Source of the DNA: Cloeon dipterum
Taxonomy: Eukaryota; Arthropoda; Insecta; Ephemeroptera; Baetidae
DNA length: 64,000 nucleotides
Assembly (NCBI RefSeq): GCF_949628265.1
Contig: NC_088786.1
Location: 2,232,001-2,296,000 of the forward strand
Reading direction: 5' to 3'
Position numbers and translations under genes: made by a program. The notes under the pieces are model-generated. The model had not been told where the DNA came from, searched no databases, and worked only from the letters and a program-made list of their open reading frames with translations. Positions 11,233 to 22,727 of the stretch are shown one piece after another. Each line of letters starts with the position of its first letter. The stretch's first letter is position 1.

Positions 11233-12847
11233 ATGGCGCTCACCGGAATGACAAGCCAAATGTCTATGACACCCAAATTTCAGCACAATTTCATGGGACC
11301 CGACTGGCTCCATGCTGAACACAGCACAGGTGTAAGTAGTTAAAAACCTCGACTGCAGTTTGACCGAGTTAAAATCCTCTAACCAACCGATCTTATCGCA
11401 ACTTTCAGACTTCTATCATGGCTGTGGAGTATGACGGCGGAGTCATCATTGGTGCCGACTCGCGCACTACCACTGGGTATGTAATTAATTCAATTCCCGG
11501 CTGAAAACTGAACAAATTTTAGCGCATACATCGCTAACCGAGTGACCGACAAGCTGACTCGCATTTCCGACTCGATCTACTGCTGCCGGTCCGGCTCTGC
11601 TGCAGATACCCAAGCCATCGCAGACATAGTGGCCTATCATCTGGAATTCCTCTCGTAATTTACCGTCAAGTGAACTCCTGAATCAAAGGATCTCATCTTA
11701 AAATGTTCAGGTTGGAGCAGGGAGAGCCTCCCCTTGTTGAGACAGCGGCCAATATTTTCCGACAGCTGTGCTATGACTATCGCGATCAGCTGACTGCAGG
11801 AATCATTGTTGCTGGCTGGGACAGCAGGAAGGGTGGCCAGGTTAGCTTTGCAGATACAGAGTGAAATACTATCTAATAATTAGGAAAAATTAGGTAGATA
11901 TTTCTGAGAAAAGGGCTTAAAAGTTAGCTCTCTACTGTAAAACGACGATTTATTTCACAACTTAGAGAATGTTTCCTCAAAATCAAGCGAAAAATCATTT
12001 AATTTTTGAATATTTTGGACCAATTTGTAATTTAACTGTTCCTTGGTCTTGATTTTTTCAAAATTTTTTGCTAAATTTCACTAACAATAAAATTAATAAA
12101 CCAATTGCTAAAGCCAACAAGGTAATGTATTCTGAATTGTCGGCCTTAAAAGCTTGATTGATCCTAGGTTGCAAAAACCCGCATTTAAAAAAAACCGTTT
12201 TTTATTTTTACCACTGTTTGCGCCTTAATTTTCAATATAATTTTCATATAATTTGCTCATGACTTCGACTTAAGAAAAATAAACGTTTGGAGAAATTGAG
12301 ACAGAAAATAGCAATTTTAAGAAAAAAAATCTGCACAGTAGAGGAAATTTTTACCACTCCGACCGCAAATTTCAGATTTTCTCAGATGAAAAATAGAAAA
12401 ATTCATTTCTTGCATATCTAGCGCAAGAAATTGTTAAAAACCGGGTGGTAAGCAAATGCAACCCTGATTCCTACAGCCTTTACTTACTTTGTAAGATCAT
12501 GAAAAATTTATTTTGTAGGTGTATTGCATCCCAGTTGGTGGAATGTTAGTGAGGCAGCCCCTTTCAATTGGAGGATCTGGCAGCACCTACGTCTACGGCT
12601 ACGTTGATGCCAACTACAAGGACAACATGACGAGGGAGGAATGCAAGAAGTTTGTCACAAATTGTAAGGGAGGTGTTGGTTTTTAAGAGCATAGACAAAT
12701 AATTTGTGCCATTTTGCAGCTCTTGCTCTGGCAATGATGAGAGATGGCTCCAGTGGAGGTGTCGTCCGTCTGGGAGCCATCGACAAGACAGGAATTGAAC
12801 GTTTTGTTTTCACCGGAAAGGATATTCCCAAGTTCTACGAAGGCTAA
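11233..12847 (+). CDS. PSMB6: Proteasome subunit beta type-6 (catalytic beta1, caspase-like)
   Basis: Six exons: 11233-11331, 11409-11476, 11523-11654, 11711-11840, 12519-12663 and 12720-12847, giving 233 aa. The N-terminal propeptide ends in [15 protein letters not shown], so the catalytic Thr is exposed after Gly33 by autocleavage, and the first intron falls exactly at that cleavage site. Conserved blocks follow: [35 protein letters not shown] and the SGG loop in [10 protein letters not shown]. The subunit is one of three peptidases of the 20S core and cuts after acidic residues. Length and motifs match the family throughout. Intron 4 is large (678 bp) and holds two repeats, one of them a MITE. 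The stop is 82 bp from the stop of the convergent PHOSPHO2-like gene. Confidence 0.96.
11925..12060 (+). repeat. Dispersed repeat, copy 1 (in PSMB6 intron 4)
   Basis: A stretch beginning CTGTAAAACGACGATTTATT matches 35168-35310 in the PTRHD1 intron over more than 100 bp. This copy lacks about 42 bp present in the other. The family is not recognised. Confidence 0.55.
12164..12466 (+). mobile_element. hAT-like MITE family, copy 1 (303 bp, in PSMB6 intron 4)
   Basis: The right end TGCAACCCTG is the reverse complement of the hAT-like TIR CAGGGTTGCA; the left end CTAGGTTGCA differs at two bases. The whole length is related to 16782-17107 read on the opposite strand. Shared blocks include AAATCTGCACAGTAG and GGTGGTAAGCAAATGCAACC. 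No clear target-site duplication remains. Non-coding. Confidence 0.75.
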
Positions 12848-12929
12848 AGAAAATTATCGTATGTTTGTATTGTTTGGTAAAAGCTAAAATATAATTTAAA
12901 CTGCTAAATTTGACGTAAGATACGTTATT

Positions 12930-13661
12930 TCATTGCTTTGGCGGCAAATGGTTCAGAATAATGTCCAAAATTTCGTGGCCCGATTCCCAAAGGTGGATTT
13001 TGGCACTGATTTTGTGGTCAAAATTTTCCTTGCTGATCATCTTAGCCAAAGTGTAATTCTTCCTTGGGAAAGCCCAGTCTGATGCAGACAACTTGAGACA
13101 AGGACAGAGATCGTTGTTGCCGTCCCCCACGTATCCGATGCAGTCGAATTTAACTCCTTCCCGGGCGCGCTCGTCAACGTACGACTGCAGGATGTGCCCT
13201 TTGCAGAGATTTTTTGTGCTCAGCTTGCACCAGTCCTGCTCGTGGTACATACTAATGTTGAGCAGCCCTTGGTCGTCGTAAAAAGCAGGGTTGGTGAAAG
13301 TCTTGTTAACAATGTGGTCGACAGCAGCGTTTTCCAGCCAGTCGTTTATGAAGACCGAATTCGAGTCGGAAATAATTATCACTTCGGCATCTCCTCTGTG
13401 GTGCAGCTCCCTGAGCAGGGCGTCCATGCCGGGCGTGTGCGGTATTTTCTTGATGGCGGACTGCACCTCGAGGGGCGAGAAACCGTCCGCTTTCAAGAGT
13501 TTGAAAATGCACTGCATATACGCCGTCCAGCCGTCCGTGCGATACAGGTTGGAAACCTCTTGGGGTATCGTCGTCTTCAGCATGTTGCGAGCCACAAGGT
13601 CGCTGTTGTCATTTATGATTGTGTGGTCGAAGTCAAACGCCATCAGAAGCCGCCTCATCAT
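12930..13661 (-). CDS. PHOSPHO2: PHOSPHO2-like HAD phosphatase (243 aa)
   Basis: A single coding exon; a splice acceptor (tttttaacag) directly upstream at about 13670 suggests a 5' UTR intron. HAD-superfamily motifs are clear: motif I DFDHTIIND (residues about 9-17, nucleophile Asp), motif II IISDSNS (about 96-102), and motif IV GYVGDGNNDLCPCL (about 175-188, Mg-binding). Length and sequence match the PHOSPHO1/PHOSPHO2 family, whose members hydrolyse pyridoxal 5'-phosphate (PHOSPHO2) or phosphocholine and phosphoethanolamine (PHOSPHO1). Which substrate applies here cannot be read from the motifs. Cytosolic. It is convergent with PSMB6 and divergent from glutathione synthetase. Confidence 0.92.
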   Translation of the reverse strand: MMRRLLMAFDFDHTIINDNSDLVARNMLKTTIPQEVSNLYRTDGWTAYMQCIFKLLKADGFSPLEVQSAIKKIPHTPGMDALLRELHHRGDAEVIIISDSNSVFINDWLENAAVDHIVNKTFTNPAFYDDQGLLNISMYHEQDWCKLSTKNLCKGHILQSYVDERAREGVKFDCIGYVGDGNNDLCPCLKLSASDWAFPRKNYTLAKMISKENFDHKISAKIHLWESGHEILDIILNHLPPKQ

Positions 13662-14780
13662 GTTGAATCTGTTAAAAAAGGTTCAGTTTTTAAATATTGT
13701 GAGCCATAATTTCGGTCAAATGTCGGCAGATAATTACAGAAAAAATATCATTAATTTTGTTAATTAGGATGGCTTGTTATCAAAATTAAGAAAAAAAAAT
13801 CTGACAGGTTGGCATTGGAATGAATTTCTATTTTCAAATGTAAAATAACATAATGTTATCTCGTCAACTCTTCATTTCAAAATACACTATCTACTTATAA
13901 GAAATAAAGGAATTTAAAGAACAATATTATACTTCAATGTTTATATAAGTAGTGATATAGCGAAATGCAAATTTAATAAGGAAGGTGGTGTTATTTCGCG
14001 TGGAATTTATATACATATATAATTACAGGGATATACATATCAAGTCAATGCAACAACTGATGTTGTTAATTTTAGATATTAATGTGTCTCTACCGATTTT
14101 TACTATGTATACACATTTTATGCTACTTACCGACTGTAATATCTCCAACCAACTAGCAAACTATCTGTTTCTCATCTTATGGGTTGCAGGTTGATGTTTC
14201 TGTCTCAGATAGACCCTGTCCTTGCTTGTTTTGTTTTGAATTTTAAGAATTTTAAAGCTGAAAATCGGTCTAGACCTAGTCTAGTCTGGGTTCCTGAGAG
14301 AGAGTGACTGAGCCAACAGCTGATTTGATATTTCATTGTGACTCCTGCTGATGGTTGGGGTAGGGGGCGGGGAAAAAGGGCGTGACAGCTCTTGCAGAGT
14401 CGCAGTGACAGTCACAGTCACCTGCAGGTCGTCTTCATCCTCTCCTCCCACTTTAAGATTGGAAAAATTGATTTTTTAGTCCCTCTTTCCAACCTCATTT
14501 TATCTTCAAGTTTGCGGTGTAAACACTGAAAGCTAGCTATCTTATCTACTGCATTTTGTGTATCAGGAGGCACGGCCGGCAGACACGGCAAATTAAGGCA
14601 GAGATTTATTTGAAAGTTGACCAGCTTGACGTAATTTTGTGCAATTGAACGTAAGTCAACGCGTTTTACTTGTAATTTGTTCATTACTTCAAATTACTTT
14701 CATTGCTCAGCACGCCACAAAGAGACGACACGTAGAAAAATCATCGGCTGCAAACGTGAAGAAGTCAAACAAAGGAAAAG
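13662..14780. other. Divergent promoter region PHOSPHO2-like / GSS
   Basis: About 1.1 kb holding both promoters. It is AT-rich near PHOSPHO2 and more mixed near 14280-14420, where short direct repeats of the type AGTCACAGTCACC and an E-box CAGCTG occur. No gene is supported; the GSS 5' UTR probably lies in the right third. Confidence 0.45.
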
Positions 14781-17700
14781 ATGGAGCAGAATCGAATGGC
14801 ACCCTGCATTCAGCTACCGTTGGACAATAAATTGCTCGAGAGCGTTGTAGAGAAGGCCAAGGATTGGGCTTTGATGCACGGTGAGAAATTAAATCGCTAT
14901 TTTAATTTTAACTTCTATGATCTCCATTGAATGCATAAATTTAAATCGACAGAAACTAAATTTAACTCATCAAGGGGGTCATTCCCAAATAACACGTCCC
15001 CCTGTCGTTCAGCCGAAAACTTCCACAAATGATTCACAGGAATAGTTGGTGTGTTGAGTGTATAGTGATGTAATTATACAAAATCCAATCCGAAACACAA
15101 CTTAAATAATTATTGAAAACTCCTGCCATTTCTTATTAAGTTAACATTTTTTAACTTTCATATTTTTTCTTTCTGGCTAAAAAAAGAATCTGACTGCAAT
15201 TCTCTGCAATTTTGAGCTAGATAGAATTCCTAGCCGTGATAAACTGCAAAATTCTTGTGCCATCCATGCTTTGGAATGCTGTTTTTATATATTTCCTTGC
15301 CGTTAAATATTTTACACTGTTGAAATATATGTATTAGGTGTTTCTAAATATTTGCCATCTTACAGGAGCCTGCATGCGCTCAAAAACCAACTTGAACAAG
15401 GATGTCTTGCAGTTTGCTCCGTTTGTCTTGTTGCCATCGACTTTCCCAAGGAGAGAGTTCCAAAAAGCTGTGGAAATCCAGCCTATCCTGAACGAACTCA
15501 TGCACAAGGTCGCTCACGATTATGAGTTTTTATCCAGCAGTTTGAAAAGGTATATTAAAAAATGGAAAACATCGCACAGTTTTCAAGTCACAAAATCAAT
15601 TTGCAGCACTAACACCGTTGATAATTTCACGAGAAGGTTGTTTGAGATTTACGAAACCGTGAGAAAAGATGGCATTACTCAGGTAATTTCCCTTGCAATG
15701 TCCTCTATTATAATAAACTTAAAACTGATCGTCAAGAAGTTGCTGGTTCTGTGGTTTTAGCAATTTATGGAAGCCAACCGTGAAAAAATTCAATTTCATC
15801 TTGACAAAATTAATTTGCAATGATTTCTCAGGTTCTAAATGCTTGAAAACCCTTTAAATAATATATTGGATTTAATTTAAGCTAAAAAATATCATGTGCT
15901 TCTGTCAACAAAATATTACTACAACTTTGGGGCCAGCAACACGAAACAAAACTCGGAAATTAATAATATTCGTTCCTTTAATGTTGCACAAAACTAAACC
16001 AGCCCATCAGTCTGGGGCTGGTTCGCTCGGACATTATGTTAGAGTCCGCGTGCAGTGGCAAAGAGCGCGGTTCAGCGGCCAAATCCGATCCGTATTGTTG
16101 CTGGAAGCAGGTGGAAATCAACACGATAGCGTCAGGGTTTGGCTGGTTGGGCCCAGCCTCCGGCCTCATCCATAGGTACTCTCTGGGACTTTACTCCACA
16201 CTCCAACATGCCATGGTTTTTGGTTCCGATTGTTTAAAAACAGCTAAATTTTGATGAAAATCCATCGCATGTTGCGTAGTGCGATGCGTGTTCCAGCCAA
16301 CCAGGCGTATTTGCTCCGCTTGCTTGTGATTTCAAATGAGCATGAATTGAGTCGATTCAGACAGTCGAAACAAACTGAATTTGGCCAATCTGAACGGAAT
16401 TGTTTTATGCTACACTTTCAATAGTGGGACAATGTTAACCTTCTTTCTGATAACTTTAGAAACTCGGAAAACACAACATTTATCAAGGTTCATAGTTTTT
16501 TTGTGTTTTACATCTCTGGGTCTAACATTTCACAATTTTACAAAATTGAAGGGTCCAACGTGAGAGATTTTGCGGGTCCTTATAATAATTGTCATACACC
16601 ATACACTCACAAGGAGAACACACCTATTGATCTGATAAAAATAGAGGAATTATTTTTCTTATTATCATTCAGAGTCATGCAACAGGAAAATTGCGGTTTT
16701 CCTGTTTTGGACGTTCAAATCTCGAATTTTTGAAACTCGACGGCTGTAAATTTAAACCAAAATTTTAAATTTACGAAGTACCAAGGTTGCATTTGCTTAC
16801 CACCCTCTTTTTTCACCATTATATTTTTACAAATTTCTTGCGCAAGATATGCAAGAAATTAATTATTCCCTGTGAAAATCTAAAATTTGCGGCCTGAGTG
16901 GTCTACTGTGCAGATTTTTTCTTTTAAATTGCAATTTTTGCTGCCTCAATTTTTCCAAAAATATCTCTGACAATTTTTTAAGTCGAGGTCATGAGCTTTA
17001 GAAAATTATTTAAAACTAAGGTGCAAACATTGCTTGCAAGAAACTGGTTAAAATTAAAAAAAAACTACGGTACTGAATTTTTTAAAATGCGTTTTTTTGC
17101 AACCCTGCGAATTACAAAGTGTCACGAGTTTGGCTTTAAAATTCAGCTGCTATGAGTGCTCGGTTCAAAATCTTGTTGAATTTGTAAAGTTGATAAAATT
17201 CGTAATTATTTTTTCGTATTTGCCCAATTTATTGGAAACCCCGTTTAAAAAGTTGAATCAAACTTATCAGGAAAAAACTAGAAACAGGAAAATTTTTATG
17301 ACAACCACAGCACAGAAAAAAGTAAAACTCAACGACAAACCGTTAAATTTCTGCATTCGATTTTCCCAGAGCACTTTTCTGTCAGAATACTTCTGCAAAA
17401 GTAGTAAAAATCGTATATCATTCGCAGTTTTTTTTTAATCCGACCAATTTGAAGTTTCTTAAAATTTTGACGTGTATTGTATCGAAAATACACCATATTT
17501 TTCGGATTAATAGGTGCGGTCCCCTTGTTAAGCCCATTTAATCCTAAATATGTACTACGATCTGGTTTTATTGTGCAATTTTTTCCTCATCCTCTTCGTT
17601 TGTGAATCCATCTGATGGTCCACATTCATTTCTCTTTTGTAACAATGAGACAGGGATACAGAATTTTATTGAGTTAGCCAAACTGGTCGCATACACACTA

Positions 17701-20329
17701 CTTGCAGAGAGAAAAAATCTCAGAAGCAGAAGACGTGCGGGGCCCACTTGTTCCATTTAACATCGCAACTTGATTTGCTTTTTGCATTATTTCTTTCTCT
17801 CTTCACTTTCGGCTGTTGTGCTTGTGTTGCAGCCTACCAGCCTTGGCCTCTTACGTTCTGACTACCTCTTAAATTGCGACTCTGGCACTATTAAGCAAGT
17901 CGAAATAAACACAGTTGCGTCTAGTTTCGGAGGCATTAGTACCCATTTAGGACACTACCATAGGTAAAAAAACAAACATTTTGCTTGACGCTACACGCCG
18001 CTTTTCTAAATTTAAGTTTTTGCACCCCTCCTCTAAATGGAATGTGAAGAGAGAAAGAAAAATAGTTGAAATCTGTTTGGCAATTTGGCTTGCATGCTTT
18101 GATTTTTGAATGTTTTTCTTTCTCTGCGTTTTCATGTTGATGTTCGATTTCTGTTTCTGGGCTGTTTGTGAATGTAATTGTTCAGACGATTCTCTTTTTC
18201 ATGGTTTTGATCTCGGTTCATTTTCTTTTAGGTACGTCCTGCAAGAGCTTGGCAGAATGGATATGATCCAAAACGTGAGTTTTCAATCATTCTACTTTTT
18301 AGATCGAGATTTTCTAATTATTTTCCTCGCAGCTCCCTGAAAATCGTGCTCTTCAGGGTCTCTGCCAAGGAATGCTTGAGGCTTGGAAATTATACAACAA
18401 CGAGAAGTGAGTTTCGCCTTCAGAAGCCAATGAATAAATATATTAACTCGATCTGTTATTTACAAAGAGCTGTTATCATGTTCGTCGTGGAAGATGTCAC
18501 TTACAACATTTGCGATCAACGCTTTCACGAATTCGAGCTGCGCTCCCAAAATCCAAACGTGCCAGTAATCAGACGCAATCTGACCCAGATTTCGGAGAGA
18601 GCCAAACTCGGATCCAAGAAAGAGCTCATCTTGTAAGCGCCCTTTCACTTTTTTTGGATAATTATTACACATACGTTGTTTTCCTAAGGGATGATATGGA
18701 AGTCGGCGTCATTTACTTCAGAGCAGGCTACGAACCAGGGCAATACCATTCTGAAAACGAGTGGAACGCACGCCTGCTGATGGAGCGCTCCAAAGCTATC
18801 AAGTGTCCGAGCATTTATTACCACCTGGCTGGGACCAAGAAGGTGCAGCAGGCACTCGCAAAGCCAGGCGTCCTAGAAAAATTCCTCTCACCAGACAAAA
18901 CTTCCGTCGTCAAGGAAATCTTTACTGGACTCTATTCTCTGGACAAGGTGACCATTGCATTTGTACAGCGTGGTCTACAACTCTACGACCACTGTTTACG
19001 GGGCTCTAGCTCGAAAAATTATGCTTTTTCATGAAAATCGGTGACAACACCTGTTGGGAATCTCAGCTCAAGGGGAGACTGAGGGGGCAAGTCTTGTCGT
19101 AAAAAGTTAATATTCGGTATGTGGCTAGAAAATGGCGAGCTGATCCCGAAATATTTTGGGTTTTTTAAAATCAGACCAAAATTGTAAATTTTCATAAGGG
19201 GTCCGAGTTTTGCCTTGCAGTCCGGCACCTAGGGGTCCAAAATAAAATAACCAGGGTTTCTGAAAGCTGATGAAATTTGCAATCTTATTCGTGCGTAGAG
19301 AAATTTTCTAGCACCTTCGACTTTTCCGTAAAACTCCTGAAAAAATTCGCTTAACTCTATATGAAACAAGGAAAAATATCGGGAAAATTTTCCAAGGCTG
19401 CCAAAATTGAGCAAAAATTAACATTTCATTAAATATTAAAACATTCGTGTTGCGCACCTGAAAAAAATCGAAATTGTCCAAAAAGAATTTTTTGCACATT
19501 TTTGGACTCGTCTTGAAGTGCTGATTCCAGAAATGTTTGGTTTTCTAAAATCGAATCATTTTTCAGAGAGAAACGCCATTTTTAAAAAAATTGAAATTTT
19601 CCAAAAATTCTTAAAAATTTCAAAACTTCATAAATTATCAAAAAATGCTCTGAATAATAATAAATAAGAATGGAACTCAAGATCATACATCTTGTTTCTA
19701 TCTGTATAATTAATTGGAACAGATGATTAGTAGCGTTAAACTCTCATTAAACTGGATTCGTAAGATTCGAAGCAATTTTCCTAATAAAATTTAGCTTTAC
19801 AATATTTTAAGCTGAAATTAAAACTCTTTTGCTTAACTTCCAGGATGAGTTTGGAGACCGAGCCGTTCAAATGGCGATCGAAAATCCTGGCCACTTTGTG
19901 TTGAAACCTCAGCGAGAAGGCGGCGGCAACAACGTGTACGGAGACCAAGTACGCACTGCAGTTGAGGCAATGAAGGATTCTGAGGAGCGGTCTGCGTGGA
20001 TTCTGATGGAGAGGATTTCGCCACCGATGCAGCTGAATTACCTGGTCAGACCTGGCGACCCCAACAATGGGTGTCCACCCTTGAGCGACGTGGTCGGAGA
20101 ACTAGGAATCTTTGGAGTTGTGATTGGGTAATATTACGCTTTAAAATTACGCGCCGCCCTACCTGATATTTTATTCTCAAACAGAGACTCTGAAAAGATT
20201 CTGGTGAACAAGCAAGTTGGTCACATGCTTCGAACCAAGCTGAGCACCGCAGATGAGGGTGGCGTAGCTGCCGGCCTTGGCGCCCTCGACAGCCCTTACC
20301 TGGTTGACCTTTCTAGTTGCTGCGAGTAA
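14781..20329 (+). CDS. GSS: Glutathione synthetase with a mutually exclusive exon 4 pair
   Basis: ATP-grasp enzyme joining gamma-Glu-Cys and Gly in the cytosol. Exons: 14781-14880, 15366-15549, 15607-15682, then 4a 16003-16175 or 4b 17833-17963, then 18232-18274, 18333-18406, 18468-18632, 18689-18947, 19844-20127 and 20185-20329. With 4b the protein is 486 aa, with 4a 500 aa; the human enzyme has about 474. Conserved blocks: [15 protein letters not shown], the glycine-rich ATP loop [22 protein letters not shown], and the C-terminal [16 protein letters not shown]. The start Met at 14781 opens a frame aligned with the family N-terminus. Introns after exon 3 and exon 4a are long and carry a MITE. 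Both exon 4 versions keep the same entry and exit phases (0 and 2), so using both, or neither, breaks the frame. Confidence 0.95.
16003..16175 (+). CDS. GSS: GSS alternative exon 4a
   Basis: Acceptor aaaccag|CCC and donor CATAG|GTACTC give 173 nt, entered in phase 0 and left in phase 2, exactly like exon 4b. It codes [15 protein letters not shown], a 14-residue-longer linker than 4b, then [17 protein letters not shown] and ..LIHR. The first part and the E-x-N motif align with 4b residue by residue, so this is an exon duplication, not a random frame. Where 4b has INTVASSF, 4a has INTIASGF, replacing a Ser by Gly in the loop next to the metal-binding E-x-N. The acceptor has a weaker pyrimidine tract than that of 4b. 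Confidence 0.8.
16782..17107 (-). mobile_element. hAT-like MITE family, copy 2 (326 bp, between GSS exons 4a and 4b)
   Basis: Ends CAAGGTTGCA and TGCAACCCTG form imperfect TIRs. It is flanked by CGAAGTAC (16774-16781) and CGAATTAC (17108-17115), an 8-bp target-site duplication with one mismatch, as in hAT elements. Read in reverse, it matches the copy in PSMB6 intron 4 over its full length. Confidence 0.82.
17833..17963 (+). CDS. GSS: GSS alternative exon 4b
   Basis: A strong acceptor (long CT tract, gttgcag|CCT) and donor CATAG|GTAAAA give 131 nt, phases 0 and 2. It codes [18 protein letters not shown], then [16 protein letters not shown] and HYHR, matching the usual family sequence most closely. 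This is probably the constitutive version. Confidence 0.88.
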
Positions 20330-22431
20330 TTTAGAATCCAATTTGTATTTGCTTATACGACTGTTTGTAAAAACAAACTAAAACGACACTATCACTTTCA
20401 TGCTGATAAACGACCTATTGTTATTAGCATTTATGATAATTGTGCCTATATTATTCTTATTTTATCATTCCAGCTTTTACTAAATCACATTATTTGGATG
20501 AATGAATCTTTTTTGTTTTTCGTGGTTGAAATTAGTCAATTTTTGTTATACTGATTTTATGTTCATGAGACAAACAGTTGTTTTCAGTGTAGTACCACTT
20601 GTTGTGGCTAGAGCTTGAGAATTTTTTATCTTTTTCACCTTCCAAGCCATACTTTTGGAGTGAAAAATATTTGTAATCTATGGTTGCGGCGCTGGGAGAT
20701 CAGTGGTTACCAAAAATAAAATAATATTTTTCCAAACTTGCCTGTTTTATTTGGTTTATTATATATACCACCTTTATAGCTATTTGGGAACAAGCAGTCA
20801 AATATTCAATCAAACAAAAGAGAAGCTGTCAAAATTGTTAATAATCGGCAGTTTAAAATATCAAGATTTGATGACTTAAATTATTTGATGCTCTTGATGG
20901 CTTCGATTAATTTGTCCTGCGACGACAGAGATAACTAATAAACAAAACTAACAAGAATGGCTTCAAAGCAACAAACAAAGGAATTGATTACTCTACGCAT
21001 TATAGTACATATTCAGGCAGGAATCCTATTAAGCAAACACTTGAAAGGTTTCATCAAATCAATTGCGCTTCAAAGGAGCGTTTAATAGTCGCGTTGCCAT
21101 TTAATATATATTCCACACGTACCAGTCGCGTTCTTCTGTTGATTTAAGATATTTTCGAAGGTGCGCGTATAGCTATATCGACAGAGACCGCAAGAAAAAA
21201 GAAATTGAACTATTATAGAAATGGATGATAAATACGTGAAAGGTGAAAGTAAAGATTTAGTGAAACCAATATTACAGCGAGTGTTCTTAATTATGAGTTT
21301 GCCGTGCACAATGCGTTTGACCCACAGAGAGTGACAACATAGTAATCCCCTTCTGTCACGCGATATCTTAACAGTATTCACTGTTTGCACCCTTGCTGGC
21401 TGGAGAGAAATTCTCAAACACTGTGGATCTGATTGAGATGCGTCCATTATAATGATCATGAGCATATGTTGATATGCTTATGAGGCATGCTCGTTAAGCA
21501 CAATTTAAAAAAAATAAAATATAAAATCTATTTTAACAATATGGGAACCAAATAATGGTATTGAGGACGCCAAATCTCATAATAATCAAACAACAATAAT
21601 ATTAGAAACAAAATATTGAAAAATCAGAACTTAAAATCAGATCATCTTCACACCAAAGTGTTAGAAAATATTCCCCCTCATGTCATTTCATGCTAATTCG
21701 AAAGAGATGATTTTAATATAATTACTCTTTCAAATATCGCATTAACAAAATTAAAATTTATGTTTTACGAATTAATATATAAACATAAAAAAGATCATGT
21801 CAAGTGGTTCATTTCGTTCATTCTCATTAAGAAAAGTAGTCTGAAAGCGCTCTTACTCTTCTCCTCGGACGTCTCAGCTTTCTCTATCGCTCTTATCATG
21901 ATTTTCTCTTGACAACATATTTTTTATTATTTTTCGATCTTGGTGACAGAAAGAGCAGACCTGGACGAGCCAATGAAGGAAAATGATGGAATTAGAGTGC
22001 AACCCAAAATGAAAAATTAAGCATGGAGTTTACCTGTTTTAAAGGCGCAGACCGACCAGACTTTATCTTGGCCTGACCAAAAATATAAACAAGAATGAAG
22101 TATTTATAACAAAAGTTTGTTTCAGTTAATTTATTTTTCATTTTATGCCTGGTTTTGAGGTGACGAGCTGTTTAGTTTGCTCTCAATAACACAGACGGAA
22201 TCAGTACAATGCACTGACAATGAGTCATAATATTTTAATCTCGTTTAAAAGGACGATGCCCACGTTGAATTTTTTTATGAGTGCTTTGCTCAGTGAAAAA
22301 AGGGAAAATTTCTCGGCCGCAAGTCCGAGCTCACACCTTACTTATTTTAATCTGAAACCATATGGATCTCCATATTAAATTAAAGCTATAATTCGATAAT
22401 CTGAGGGTTTCACGTCACTTATTCTTAGAGG
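20330..22431. other. Intergenic, GSS 3' side to opsin pseudogene promoter
   Basis: About 2.1 kb of AT-rich DNA. The GSS 3' UTR occupies the left end. No gene, TIR element or RNA gene was recognised. Minus-strand frames around 21082-21465 look like chance. Confidence 0.5.
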
Positions 22432-22439
22432 TATAAATA
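22432..22439 (+). promoter_or_regulatory. TATA box of the decayed opsin copy
   Basis: TATAAATA about 295 bp upstream of the former ATG. A likely non-coding leader exon with donor near 22538 follows, so the promoter still looks recognisable. Confidence 0.5.
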
Positions 22440-22727
22440 ACGGTGGAAGGAAACGATGAGTACAGTTGTTGCACAGCTCTTTTCGAAGAGGTTGCAAACG
22501 ATTTGTCCGTTTCCCCAATATCATCATATAGTGTACGAGGTAAGGCATTTGAAATTTAAAATAAAACCATAAATTTGTAGCTTATATTGCGCGCGTTCTT
22601 CAAATGCCAAAATTACAAATTAATGCTTGATGCATTACACAAATGTCGCGCAGGTTGCCTATATACGAATATTGCAGGCGTTTCGCTTCATGATCACAAC
22701 TCTCTCCATTGCAGCACCGATAAAATA

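Noticed and set aside
13194-13767. Plus-strand frames of 158-171 codons
   Set aside because: They are antisense to the PHOSPHO2-like coding exon and share no family features.
16003-16254. GSS-like segment first read as a decayed retrocopy fragment
   Set aside because: It has an acceptor and donor of the correct phases and stays open and alignable from PISLGL to LIHR, so an alternative exon explains it better.
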